Source of the DNA: Rossellomorea aquimaris | GTDB lineage: Bacteria > Bacillota > Bacilli > Bacillales > Bacillaceae_B | Assembly: GCF_001877785.1 (NCBI RefSeq) | Contig: NZ_MINN01000033.1 | Location: 1-64,000, forward strand | Reading direction: 5' to 3' | Length of the DNA stretch: 64,000 nt | Part shown: piece after piece, positions 55,046 through 63,282 of the stretch | Layout of the letters: each line of letters begins with the position of its first letter | Position numbering within the stretch: the first letter of the stretch is position 1 | The notes under the pieces: model-generated | Seen by the model: only the letters and a program-made list of their open reading frames with translations | Told to the model about the DNA's origin: nothing | Databases searched by the model: none | Made by a program: the position numbers and the translations under genes

Positions 55046-55169
55046 ATGCTTCCCTTAAATGAAAAAGCTCTCCTATTAAAATCTAACGGGTTCGGTTTTC
55101 GAGTACAAAAACTTGATTCACCCGTAAATTAGCAATGAAGCATAGTGCTTAGATGATCCCATTTTGGCG

Positions 55170-55557
55170 GTAGATTTATAAGCGGAGAAATTCCGTCTAA
55201 GGCAGCTGGAGGAGGGTTAAAACGCTGAAATTAGGGGAAAAATTCCGCTTAACTGCTCAATATGGAACACTATTTAACGGATATCTTACTATAAGCGGAA
55301 AAACTCCGGCTATTATTCGTGAAATAGCGGCATTTATCGATTTAACCGGAATTCTTCCGCTAATTTTCAAACACCAGGGAACCGACTCTCCTTGTTCAAC
55401 ATAAGGTTAAGGGTAAAGAATGATGATAAAAAAGCTCGAAGCATAATGCTCCGAGCTTTTACACTTGCTAATTTCACTGCTAACATGTCTGCTATGGAAA
55501 TTACCGTGCGAAAAACACTGCTAATTCAAATTTGCACTTCAAAAACCGAACCCGTTA
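55170..55557. repeat. Dispersed repeat A, copy 2 (about 388 bp)
   Basis: Same order and orientation as 1690-2085. The terminator-like hairpin near its right end is cleaner here: GCTCGAAGCAT pairs with ATGCTCCGAGC, followed by TTTT (about 55434-55461). Confidence 0.8.
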
Positions 55558-55611
55558 ATCAAAATCAGGAGAGCTTTTTTCAGGATACCGGCGGATTTCA
55601 TGAAGGGCTTC

Positions 55612-55764
55612 TCACCCCCGAACGCCACACGCCTTCTGTATTTGTCCTTTTGAGCTGAAAATGCGATGAATATTCAGTAAAAAGGACTCATCCACCGTAA
55701 ATCCGGCATCTTTAATGTATTTCGCCTCCACATAGGGCTTGAATCCACGCTTTACGACATACAT
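55612..55764 (-). pseudogene. Short ORF, probable 3' remnant of a gene
   Basis: A 50-codon frame on the minus strand beginning MYVVKRGFKPYVEAKYIKDA and containing FLLNIHRIFSSKGQIQKAC reads like genuine protein. Its ATG has no ribosome-binding site and lies inside the first unit of the 55764 array; upstream the frame is closed by stops in the array. It may be the tail of a gene whose front was lost. Family not recognised. Confidence 0.4.
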
Positions 55765-55834
55765 ATTATCAAAACTAGACAGTTTATTATCAAAAATCCA
55801 ATTATATTATCAAAAACAGAAATATATTATCAAA
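55764..55834. repeat. 20/21-bp phased TATTATCAAA array (four units)
   Basis: TATTATCAAA at 55764, 55785, 55805 and 55825 (steps 21, 20, 20). Spacers vary. In a convergent gap of 827 bp that also contains repeat A copy 2 and the short relic ORF. Confidence 0.85.
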
Positions 55835-55872
55835 TCAGCCTATACGCTTTAATCAGTATATAAACCAAGCAC

Positions 55873-56694
55873 CTACTTTACCGCAGAACCCCCGTCTCCA
55901 CTCCCGACAAGCCTGACGATATCCCCAGTAACGCGCTCTCCCCCCTTGACCCGTTTCAACGAAGCCACAATCAGAAAACTCACAATCACCAAAAGCAGCC
56001 ACGAGCTCACCTTCCCAAGATGGACAAGACTCCAGGCATTGGCCTGATTCGGGTATTCCCAAGCCCCGAAGAACGTGGCGATGTTCTCGGCGACCCAGAT
56101 GAAAAATCCGATGAGTACGAACGACAGCGCAATCGGCATCCTGTACCGCCTGCCGCCGACCTGATACAGGACCCATGACTTCCAAAACACGATGATGACC
56201 AGGGCAGACAGCCACCAGCGCATATCCATCCAGAAGTGGTGGGTGAAAAAGTTCAAGTAAATCGCCGCGGCAAGGGCCACAACCGTCCAGAACGGCGGCC
56301 ACTTCACAAGCTCCACCTTCAGCCGCCTCCACGCCTGGCAGAGATAGCTTGCCACGCTTGCATACATGAATCCGCTATACAATGGCACCCCGAAAATCTT
56401 GGAATACCCGTCCTCAGGATAGGCCCACGACCCCATATGTACCTTGAACAGTTCAAGTGCAAGGCCGATCAGGTGAAACAGCGTGATGACCATCAGTTCA
56501 TCACGTGTCTCAAGCCCCGACCGCAGCATCCCCCACTGCATCACGAGGCAGATGATCAGAAGCCAGTCATACCGCGGCAGGAATGGCAGCGGAATCACCT
56601 GCGTCAGTGCAAGCGACGCAAAAATGACGATAGGAAACAAACAGGACAGCGCCTGCTCCCAGCCAAACCGGACGAGTTGTTTGAATGCTCTCAT
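55873..56694 (-). CDS. DUF817 family membrane protein
   Basis: 273 residues from ATG at 56694 with AGGAGG upstream. Seven to eight hydrophobic helices and the family motifs HMGSWAYPEDGYSKIFGVPL, GFMYASVASYLCQAW and ATFFGAWEYPNQ. Integral membrane, function unknown. Third gene of an operon after DUF2975 and the HTH regulator (46-bp gap), so possibly under that regulator. Confidence 0.87.
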   Translation of the reverse strand: MRAFKQLVRFGWEQALSCLFPIVIFASLALTQVIPLPFLPRYDWLLIICLVMQWGMLRSGLETRDELMVITLFHLIGLALELFKVHMGSWAYPEDGYSKIFGVPLYSGFMYASVASYLCQAWRRLKVELVKWPPFWTVVALAAAIYLNFFTHHFWMDMRWWLSALVIIVFWKSWVLYQVGGRRYRMPIALSFVLIGFFIWVAENIATFFGAWEYPNQANAWSLVHLGKVSSWLLLVIVSFLIVASLKRVKGGERVTGDIVRLVGSGDGGSAVK

Positions 56695-56740
56695 GATTTT
56701 TTGCCTCCTTGTTTTTTTAAATGGAGGAGCAGCCGTAAGC

Positions 56741-56962
56741 TTACTCCTCCGTTCCCCCATCTTCCCTGTATTCCAAGAGATCCCCCGGCTGGCAGTCCAG
56801 TGCCTTGCAGATCGCTTCCAATGTCGATAACCGGACCGCTTTTGCCTTGCCGTTTTTTAAGATCGACAGATTCGCCATCGTGATCCCGACCCGTTCCGAG
56901 AGTTCGGTCACGCTCATTTTCCGTTTCGCAAGCATTACGTCTATATTGATAATAATCGCCAT
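56741..56962 (-). CDS. Cro/C1-type helix-turn-helix regulator (YozG-like)
   Basis: 73 residues from ATG at 56962 with GAGGTG upstream. The whole protein is one HTH_XRE domain: IDVMLAKRKMSVTELSERVG, ITMANLSILKNGKAKAVRLS, TLEAICKALDCQPGDLLEY. Small regulators of this kind are usually coupled to DUF2975 membrane proteins, as here (10 bp apart). Probably autoregulates the operon. Confidence 0.9.
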   Translation of the reverse strand: MAIIINIDVMLAKRKMSVTELSERVGITMANLSILKNGKAKAVRLSTLEAICKALDCQPGDLLEYREDGGTEE

Positions 56963-56972
56963 GTCATTCACC

Positions 56973-57452
56973 TCAGACCGTTAAATCATTTTCTGATTTT
57001 ATTTCAATGGCATTCTTCAGCAGCTTCTTCAGGACGGCCGCAAATACCGCAATGACCATGCATCCGAAGACGATGACCAGACCGATCAGGATGATGCCCG
57101 GCGCGTCATCCTTCTCCGCCATCAAATAGATGAGCGGCATGAACAGCGAATAAAAGGCGCCGATCGTGACCGCGCAGTTTCTGATCACCTTCAACGACCC
57201 TACCGATAAATCCGAAAATGCTTCATCCCTGTCGATATATCCGAGAAGCTTGAACGTCTGGTACAACGCCGCGAAAAACACAACCGCGGTGATATACAAC
57301 CCGATCAAAAAGGGATATTGTAAATAATCCAGCGTAGGATTCAGTTCTGCGAAAAATCCGGCGATCTCCGGCAGTACAAACAGGCACAAGGCAAGTACCG
57401 GGAGTCCCATAAAGAATAAAACGACCTTCAAAAACAGCGTTTCCCGTTTCAT
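56973..57452 (-). CDS. DUF2975 membrane protein
   Basis: 159 residues from ATG at 57452, eight bases after GAGGTG. Four helices (about 8-30, 45-68, 92-112, 118-143) with the family feature YIDRDEAFSDLSVGSLKVIR between the second and third. Paired with the YozG-like HTH protein. Role unknown; the pair may form a membrane-coupled regulatory unit. Confidence 0.86.
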   Translation of the reverse strand: MKRETLFLKVVLFFMGLPVLALCLFVLPEIAGFFAELNPTLDYLQYPFLIGLYITAVVFFAALYQTFKLLGYIDRDEAFSDLSVGSLKVIRNCAVTIGAFYSLFMPLIYLMAEKDDAPGIILIGLVIVFGCMVIAVFAAVLKKLLKNAIEIKSENDLTV

Positions 57453-57574
57453 AAAAAAACACCTCACTCATTTATCTCATATTGAATCTAACATATTTTT
57501 TATTGATTTACAATAAATAATTATTGATTACTTTAATCCAATTAGTTTTCAGGTATAATTTCTATAAAACAAAA

Positions 57575-57602
57575 AAGCATCTCCCTCTGCGGAAATGCTT
57601 AA
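57575..57602 (-). terminator. Terminator of the 57634 gene
   Basis: AAGCATTTCC pairs with GGAGATGCTT (9 of 10) on the minus strand and is followed by TTTTTG. Confidence 0.65.
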
Positions 57603-57633
57603 TCAATAATTGATTCAATTTTGCGGAACCCTT

Positions 57634-57960
57634 TTAAGGGCGATAGCCCAATTCAGAGTGAATATCCCTCTCCGTCATCTCCAAGGCATCCTCATACGTC
57701 CTGATCCCGGCCGAAGCCCAGAGATGATACAGCCTCTTCAAGTCATTCCTGTTATACACCTGTCCAGCATATTCACTGTAAAAATAAACAAGAAGGACAT
57801 TCACCACCTCCACCGGAAGCAGGTTCATGCTTTTTATCGATTCGATCGAGATCTTTTCAAGACCCCGAAGATTACTGTTTAAAATGGTTTGCGTCATTTG
57901 GAAAGGGTCCGCGCTGTAGATCAAATTCTTTTCTTCTTCGCTTAAATTTTTCAAATTCAT
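57634..57960 (-). CDS. Small helical protein with DnaD/DnaB_2-like region
   Basis: 108 residues from ATG at 57960 after AAAGGAGG. The stretch MNLLPVEVVNVLLVYFYSEY, then NRNDLKRLYHLWASAGIRTY and EDALEMTERD, resembles the C-terminal replication-initiator DnaD/DnaB_2 helical fold, but the N-terminal winged helix is missing. Tentative; it may simply be a helical protein of unknown role. Single gene. Confidence 0.55.
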   Translation of the reverse strand: MNLKNLSEEEKNLIYSADPFQMTQTILNSNLRGLEKISIESIKSMNLLPVEVVNVLLVYFYSEYAGQVYNRNDLKRLYHLWASAGIRTYEDALEMTERDIHSELGYRP

Positions 57961-58109
57961 TTGAAAACCTCCTTTCCAAAGCTTGTTCCAATTATAATGG
58001 TAAAAGAAGGTACTTACAAGGTCAAATATGCTTCTTTTATAAAAACTTAATATACCATCCATTTACCCTTGATTTCTGCTGCATTGAAGCAGGTGGATGG
58101 CATCCCTCA

Positions 58110-58592
58110 TCAAGCCCTCAATCTTTCCTTTTCAACCGCAGCCTCACGTTTATTTTCCTTCGGTTTCTCCAATTTATACAAGAGCACGCCGCCGATCAAA
58201 AGGGCGATCCCTGTGAGCTTCTGCCAGGAAAGGGAACTTGCCTCGAAACCGAACCATCCGCCTGTATTGATGACGAATGCAATCACAATCTGCGAGATGA
58301 GTGCGATCGAAATCGCATACGCAGGGCCGATCAGGGTGACGCCCCTCATCAGGAAGAAGACGATCCCGACACCGAACACCCCGCTGAATAAATAAATGGG
58401 ATTCACATCCCCGAACTCAAACAGGCTCCGCTGCTCCACTCCGTAAAAAACGGGCAGAGAACAGACAAGGCCGAGTCCGAGCACGAGTGTCGTCGTTGCC
58501 CACGGTCCCGTTTTTTCACTGACCCGTGCATTGAATACATTCTGCAGGCTGATCAAGATGCCTGCGATCACCGCTAAACCTGCACCAAACAT
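58110..58592 (-). CDS. DMT family transporter, YdcZ type
   Basis: 160 residues, five hydrophobic helices, YdcZ (DUF606) family: LQNVFNARVSEKTGPWATTT at the front and GGWFGFEASSLSWQKLTGIA near the end. Half-size transporters of this family usually work as pairs; the second one is at 59319. Starts 12 bp after the Crp-type regulator stop. Substrate unknown. Confidence 0.87.
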   Translation of the reverse strand: MFGAGLAVIAGILISLQNVFNARVSEKTGPWATTTLVLGLGLVCSLPVFYGVEQRSLFEFGDVNPIYLFSGVFGVGIVFFLMRGVTLIGPAYAISIALISQIVIAFVINTGGWFGFEASSLSWQKLTGIALLIGGVLLYKLEKPKENKREAAVEKERLRA

Positions 58593-58604
58593 TTCAGCAC
58601 CTCC

Positions 58605-59300
58605 TTACTCATAGATGTTTCCTTTTGCCAGCATACTGAGTTTTTTCAAGTCTTTTATTTTAATCGAGCCATTCTCACGCCCGATGATATCGTCCGCAGA
58701 CATTTTCTTTAACACCCGGTTCAGATGACGGTAGCTGGTCCCGATCCATTCGGCCAGCTCCGTCAGATTGGCTGTCTTCATCTCTCCGTGAAATACGGTT
58801 CCCTCCCCGACTTCGGAAATCGACAAGAGATAGCTCGCTAGCCGAACTTCGACCGGATACAGCATATGCATGCTCGTTGCGTGCATTTCCGTGTAAAACT
58901 TATGCGCCATCGTGTCGAAGAGGAACCGGATGACAGCAGGGTGCTCTCCTTCGAGCCGTGCCAAATCCTTGAAAGGGAGGGCGAGGAACTCCCCGTCCGT
59001 CACGGCTTCGACCGAGTTGATGACCGCGCTTCCCCGGGAATATTCCACATCCCCGATCAATGCCGGGGGACGCTTGAACCGGTTGATGAGAAGCTTCCCT
59101 TCCGGTGTGTGGGTGAAGATCTTGATTTTCCCTTTCATCAGGAAATAAAGCTCGTCAAGCTGATCCCCTGTCGAAAACAGGACGTCCCCTTTTTCAAAAG
59201 AGTAGACGCGCAGATGCTTCCTGAACCCTGCAGGAAACAATTCCCCGAGTTCCGTTCCTTTTATATAATCATCGATTTGTACGTTCTGAACTTCTTTCAC
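58605..59300 (-). CDS. Crp/Fnr family transcriptional regulator
   Basis: 231 residues. N-terminal cyclic-nucleotide-binding beta-barrel (about 15-130, FEKGDVLFSTGDQLDELYFL and GDVEYSRGSA), long dimer helix (MAHKFYTEMHATSMHMLYPV), C-terminal winged helix with NLTELAEWIGTSYRHLNRVL. No cysteine cluster for an iron-sulfur centre. Located between two YdcZ transporters; probably controls them. GTG start after GGAGACC. Signal not predictable. Confidence 0.9.
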   Translation of the reverse strand: MKEVQNVQIDDYIKGTELGELFPAGFRKHLRVYSFEKGDVLFSTGDQLDELYFLMKGKIKIFTHTPEGKLLINRFKRPPALIGDVEYSRGSAVINSVEAVTDGEFLALPFKDLARLEGEHPAVIRFLFDTMAHKFYTEMHATSMHMLYPVEVRLASYLLSISEVGEGTVFHGEMKTANLTELAEWIGTSYRHLNRVLKKMSADDIIGRENGSIKIKDLKKLSMLAKGNIYE

Positions 59301-59318
59301 TTTCCCGGTCTCCTTCTT

Positions 59319-59744
59319 TTACAATTGGAAAAGGACCACCCCGGCAAGCATCATGATAAGTCCGATTCCCTGCCTCCGCGTCACTGGTACTTTCCGTTCC
59401 CCGAACCAGCCCCGCGATTCGATGACGAAGGCCGTCCCGATCTGTGCCACAAGAAGGATGGCTATGGCGGGTGCCGGACCGATCATATGAATCGCCGTCA
59501 GTTCGGAAAACACAACGACGACGCCGAACGAACCGCCGATCAGATAAAGGAACGGCACCTGCCTGAAACTTTTCCCTTTTCCATCTCTTACTTTTATATA
59601 AATCAGCATGGCGATCGTAAAGGCAGCGAGATGGACGATGGACGTCGTATGCCACCCGCCGATCGCGTCGCTCATCCTTGCATTGAAAATGCCCTGCATG
59701 GTGATGCACAGACCCCCAAGCAGCGCAAAAAGTGCACCTCTCAT
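59319..59744 (-). CDS. DMT family transporter, YdcZ type (partner)
   Basis: 141 residues, YdcZ family: LCITMQGIFNARMSDAIGGW and VIESRGWFGERKVPVTRRQG. Promoter-proximal gene of the YdcZ-Crp-YdcZ operon. With the 58110 product it probably forms a heteromeric exporter or importer. ATG follows AGGAGGATG. Confidence 0.87.
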   Translation of the reverse strand: MRGALFALLGGLCITMQGIFNARMSDAIGGWHTTSIVHLAAFTIAMLIYIKVRDGKGKSFRQVPFLYLIGGSFGVVVVFSELTAIHMIGPAPAIAILLVAQIGTAFVIESRGWFGERKVPVTRRQGIGLIMMLAGVVLFQL

Positions 59745-59837
59745 CTTACATCCTCCTATTCTGAACTATATTAAATAGGAGAATCACATTTCACAAAAGG
59801 ACATATGTCCTAAGCATACCCATTCCTGCTTCATAGT

Positions 59838-59893
59838 AAAAGGCCCGTCCCTCGCTGCGGTAAAGCATCACCGCAGTGAGGGACGGGCCTTCA
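59838..59893. terminator. Palindromic terminator cassette, copy 3
   Basis: A nearly perfect palindrome: a 20-base arm beginning GGCCCGTCCCTC pairs at 19 positions with its partner ending GAGGGACGGGCC, loop AAAGCATC. Lies between two minus-strand genes. Confidence 0.9.
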
Positions 59894-59898
59894 AGCGT

Positions 59899-60267
59899 TT
59901 ATATTTTTTTATCCACTTCTGATGTATCCACATTCTCACCGAACCAGTCCGTCAATTTGGCCTTCGCTTTTGCTTTCACGTCGTCATCGATATACATCGC
60001 GACCTGCAGCAAAGCGACGCCGAGCGCACCGAGGTCATCCGTAAACCCGACACCGACCGCCATGTCCGGGATCAAATCCGTCGGAAGGATAAAATAGCCG
60101 AGGGCACCGATGATCACCATCTTCGCCTTCTTCGGCACATCCGGCTTCTGCAGCACAAAATAAAGAAGAAGCGCGGTATAAACGACCGAGTGACCTGCTT
60201 TCAATCCAAACTTTTTTAACTTTCCCCAAAACTTCTCTTCTGAAAAGTGTTTCTCCGTATCGTTCAT
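59899..60267 (-). CDS. YkvA/DUF1232 membrane protein
   Basis: 122 residues from ATG at 60267 with GGAGGTGG upstream. DUF1232 core: KAKMVIIGALGYFILPTDLI and PDMAVGVGFTDDLGALGVAL, two to three hydrophobic segments. Small membrane protein of unknown function, widespread in Bacillus. Ends at the palindromic terminator. Confidence 0.9.
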   Translation of the reverse strand: MNDTEKHFSEEKFWGKLKKFGLKAGHSVVYTALLLYFVLQKPDVPKKAKMVIIGALGYFILPTDLIPDMAVGVGFTDDLGALGVALLQVAMYIDDDVKAKAKAKLTDWFGENVDTSEVDKKI

Positions 60268-60395
60268 TTCCCTTCCACCTCCAATATGAAAACACATCTG
60301 CTGCTTCCTATTGTAGAAGCTTTGCCGTGATTAGACAAATTTTATAGCATTTGGAGGGGCATCAAAGAACCTCCATCGGAGACAGGGAACTGTCT

Positions 60396-61325
60396 TTAAT
60401 GTTGATGTTCGCGGGTTCCCCCGCACATCAGCGAATCCTCATGAGGGTGATCCTCACTTTCCATCTGGATGGTCACATGACCGATCCCCTTATGCACAAG
60501 TTCATGTTCAATCGTCCGCAGAAGCCGCTGGCATTGTCCGATTGTCAATCTGCCGTCGACAACCGCATGACAGGAAAGGGCGTTCTGGCCGCTCGTAATG
60601 CTCCAGACGTGAAGGTCATGGATGCCTTCGACCCCTTCCACGCTTTCTACCGTCTTGATGACCTCATCAAGATCCACATTCTTAGGTGTTCCTTCCATCA
60701 ATACGTGGACCGCATCCTTCGTGACCCTCCAGCCGCTGATCAACACGAGTACGGCCACAATCACGCTCGCAAGCGGATCGGCCCAGCCCCAGTCAAAGAA
60801 CATGATCAGCAGTGCAGCAATGATCGCTCCGACTGACCCGAGCAGATCACCCAGTACGTGAAGGAATGCCGCCCTTAAATTCAGATTCTCTTCCGTATCG
60901 CCGCGCATGAGCATCCAGGCAACGACGATGTTAACGACCAGCCCGATGACAGCAATGATCAGCATCCCGGTCGAAGCGACCTCCGGCGGTTCCATAAAGC
61001 GGTGATACGCCTCATAAAAGACATAAATCGAAATGAGAACAAGCGTCACCCCGTTAAAAACGGCGGCTAGGATCTCAAACCGTTTATACCCGTATGTCTT
61101 GCTGTAATCAGCCGCTTTTTCACCAAGTGTAAAGGCAAGCAGCCCGATTCCCAGCGACACCGAATCGCTCAGCATATGCCCCGCATCGGACAATAGCGCA
61201 AGGCTGTTAGTCAGAAAGCCTCCGACGGCTTCAACAACCATGTAGCCGGTAATGATGATAAAACTGATCCATAATGCCTTCTTATTCGTTCCATGCGTAT
61301 GGTCATGTCCATGATCGTGTCCCAT
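60396..61325 (-). CDS. czcD: Cation diffusion facilitator (CzcD-type zinc/cadmium exporter)
   Basis: 309 residues. His-rich N-terminus (GHDHGHDHTHG), six helices, the transport site SDAGHMLSD with Asp47, His50 and Asp54 in helix 2 and HVLGDLLGS in helix 5, and a C-terminal cytosolic domain with LHVWSITSGQNALSCH. Exports Zn(II), Cd(II) or Co(II) in exchange for protons. Upstream lies an ArsR/SmtB-type 12-2-12 operator, but no czrA gene is adjacent. ATG follows GGAGGAAAT. Confidence 0.93.
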   Translation of the reverse strand: MGHDHGHDHTHGTNKKALWISFIIITGYMVVEAVGGFLTNSLALLSDAGHMLSDSVSLGIGLLAFTLGEKAADYSKTYGYKRFEILAAVFNGVTLVLISIYVFYEAYHRFMEPPEVASTGMLIIAVIGLVVNIVVAWMLMRGDTEENLNLRAAFLHVLGDLLGSVGAIIAALLIMFFDWGWADPLASVIVAVLVLISGWRVTKDAVHVLMEGTPKNVDLDEVIKTVESVEGVEGIHDLHVWSITSGQNALSCHAVVDGRLTIGQCQRLLRTIEHELVHKGIGHVTIQMESEDHPHEDSLMCGGTREHQH

Positions 61326-61392
61326 TCCATTTCCTCCTGTCCTTCATACTGTTCCCACTTGTAAACCGTATATTATCGACATTCATATATTA

Positions 61393-61418
61393 TATATATG
61401 AACATGTAATCATATATA
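61393..61418. promoter_or_regulatory. ArsR/SmtB-type operator upstream of czcD
   Basis: TATATATGA, eight bases, TCATATATA, a perfect 9-bp inverted repeat. As a 12-2-12 site, 10 of 12 positions match, with the TGAA-type core typical of CzrA/SmtB sites. It begins 68 bp upstream of the start. Confidence 0.65.
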
Positions 61419-61459
61419 CATATTATAAAATCAAACCAGCCTATTGTCAAACAATACAG

Positions 61460-61514
61460 AAAAAGGCCCGTCCCTCGCTGCAGTAACGCATCACTGCAAC
61501 GAGGGACGGGCCTT
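61460..61514. terminator. Palindromic terminator cassette, copy 4
   Basis: GGCCCGTCCCTCG arms with inner GCAGT...ACTGC pairing, loop changed to AACGCATC. Downstream of the M24 peptidase gene. Confidence 0.88.
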
Positions 61515-61532
61515 CAAACTTGCATCCTGACC

Positions 61533-62780
61533 CTATATCAAATAAAATCCCATCTGCCTTTTCGCCATATATTCTACCTTCCCGTCCACGAGCGCGACCG
61601 GCTCCTCCAGATAGATCGGCACCTCCTGCCCCCATTCAGGCACGAACTGGCGGATATTGAATTCCATTGCATAGCATGTATTCGCGGTCAGCGGCAGGTC
61701 ACCCTTTACCGGTACATCCCCCTGCTGATCATAGAGTCCGATCAGCGCACCCGCCTCGTGGCAGTGCGGACCGACCGGATGACAATAGATCATCCCGTCG
61801 ATCTGTTCCTTATTCGCAGCCGCCATCGCCGAACGAAATACTTCATTCCCCGTTTTACCTTCCTTCATGTGAAAGCTCAGGATGTCTTCCATCCTAAGGG
61901 CCGTAAAGAACGCAGACTGAAGCCCTTCCGGTGCCTCCGTTTCCCCCGGTTTCAGCACATAGGCAAGCTGCTGCGTATCGGTGGCCAGTCCCAGGTAAAG
62001 GATCCCGAAATCCAAATGGACGATATCCCCATGCCGGATGATCTCCCCCTCGATCCGGTCCATCTCGGAGCCCATCCTCTGCAAGTCGACAGTCGGGTAA
62101 AAAGAAGTCTCCAGCCCGAGATCCAGCACCCGCTGGCGGATCCAGTCCACTACATCCTCCGTCGTCGTGATCCCCGGGTGGATGACCTTTGAAGACAATG
62201 CCTCTTCTGCAATCCCCCTCGCCAGTTCAGCAATCGCAGGATACGCCATCATTTCTTTACCGCTCCTCATCGACAGCCAGTCGACTATGAGAGGCTGCGC
62301 ACTGACAAACCGGTCACTGTAGTCACTCAAAACCATCTGCAGATGCTCATGGTGGCTATGACTCAGTCCGTCCCCGGCAGCGAAGGAGTGCGACACATTC
62401 AATCCGATTCTTTCCGGTTCGCAATTCCCCACTGTGTTCCTCAGACATTCCCACTGGTCCCCTTCCGCCCTGTTCCAGATTCTTTCATAAAATGGCTCAA
62501 AGCTCGGATTCGGGTGGATCGCGCCTCGCCTCAACTGGCCGGTATCATCCAGCCAAAAGACCAATATAGTCAGTCTCCTCGAGCTGTCGATCGCAGCAGG
62601 ATACAGCGTCTTCAGCACCGGATCTTCATGATACTCCCGTCCCGTCACAATCCACATATCAAGCTCATGCTTCTTCATCAAAGCCGGCAGGAGCGTGTTC
62701 AAGCGGTGGAACAGCCAGCGGTTCCGGACTTCCTCCCTCTTCTTCAGCGGCATAATCAAAGACAGCGATACATTCTTCAT
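61533..62780 (-). CDS. M24 family metallopeptidase (Xaa-Pro aminopeptidase-like)
   Basis: 415 residues from ATG at 62780, with GGAGGAGATGG upstream. N-terminal creatinase-like domain (1-170), C-terminal pita-bread fold with HLDFGILYLGLATDTQQLAY (two Asp), CHPVGPHCHEAG (His) and CYAMEFNIRQF (Glu), the last Glu being in KVEYMAKRQM, so the dimetal site seems complete. Peptidase or related hydrolase, cytosolic; substrate unknown. Single gene. Confidence 0.87.
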   Translation of the reverse strand: MKNVSLSLIMPLKKREEVRNRWLFHRLNTLLPALMKKHELDMWIVTGREYHEDPVLKTLYPAAIDSSRRLTILVFWLDDTGQLRRGAIHPNPSFEPFYERIWNRAEGDQWECLRNTVGNCEPERIGLNVSHSFAAGDGLSHSHHEHLQMVLSDYSDRFVSAQPLIVDWLSMRSGKEMMAYPAIAELARGIAEEALSSKVIHPGITTTEDVVDWIRQRVLDLGLETSFYPTVDLQRMGSEMDRIEGEIIRHGDIVHLDFGILYLGLATDTQQLAYVLKPGETEAPEGLQSAFFTALRMEDILSFHMKEGKTGNEVFRSAMAAANKEQIDGMIYCHPVGPHCHEAGALIGLYDQQGDVPVKGDLPLTANTCYAMEFNIRQFVPEWGQEVPIYLEEPVALVDGKVEYMAKRQMGFYLI

Positions 62781-62933
62781 GGTCCATCTCCTCCACGTAT
62801 CTCTCTTTCTATTATCCTTCGACAAAGTTCGGTCATTTCCTTTTAAAAGAAAACTTCCCCAGGATCCCATCTGTCTAATCGTATGGAAGAAAATAAACCT
62901 TTATCTCGAACAAAGACATATGGAGGAATCCAA

Positions 62934-63122
62934 ATGAAAAAGTTCATCATACCATTTATAGCTCTGGAATGGATCACGATTTCAGGGGCCTCGTCCGCTG
63001 CCTACATCAAGTGGGATTTTCCGCTGTCAGTCTGCATAGGTATTGTAGTACTGGCTGCCTTTTTGACCCTGTTTTTCTCGAAAATGGTTGAAATGAAAGA
63101 AGAAATGTATGATGGAAAGTAG
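62934..63122 (+). CDS. Small membrane protein
   Basis: 62 residues from ATG at 62934 with TGGAGGAATCC upstream. Two hydrophobic helices (about 4-22 and 28-48) and a charged tail KMVEMKEEMYDGK. Not recognised. Followed 25 bp later by a 31-codon membrane peptide gene, likely the same transcript. Confidence 0.65.
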   Translation: MKKFIIPFIALEWITISGASSAAYIKWDFPLSVCIGIVVLAAFLTLFFSKMVEMKEEMYDGK

Positions 63123-63147
63123 CGCTTCCTGAAATGGAGGTATGATA

Positions 63148-63243
63148 ATGGACATGATCATAGATCTGCTCCTTGGGGTGGGTGTCGTCTTCTTACTATT
63201 AATATCGTTTTTGATTTTTACTATTTTGAATAACAAAAAATAA
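63148..63243 (+). CDS. 31-residue single-pass membrane peptide
   Basis: ATG at 63148 lies seven bases after GGAGG and opens a 31-codon frame whose centre (LLLGVGVVFLLLISFLIFTI) is one continuous transmembrane helix, ending in LNNKK and TAA. It directly follows the small membrane protein gene and precedes a terminator. Could be an accessory subunit or a toxin-like micropeptide; no evidence for either. Confidence 0.55.
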   Translation: MDMIIDLLLGVGVVFLLLISFLIFTILNNKK

Positions 63244-63276
63244 AAGAACATCGGAATCCGCACCTGATGTTCTTTC
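63244..63276. terminator. Bidirectional terminator
   Basis: AAGAACATC pairs with TGATGTTCTT; A- and T-runs on both sides between converging genes. Confidence 0.8.
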
Positions 63277-63282
63277 GGGTGA

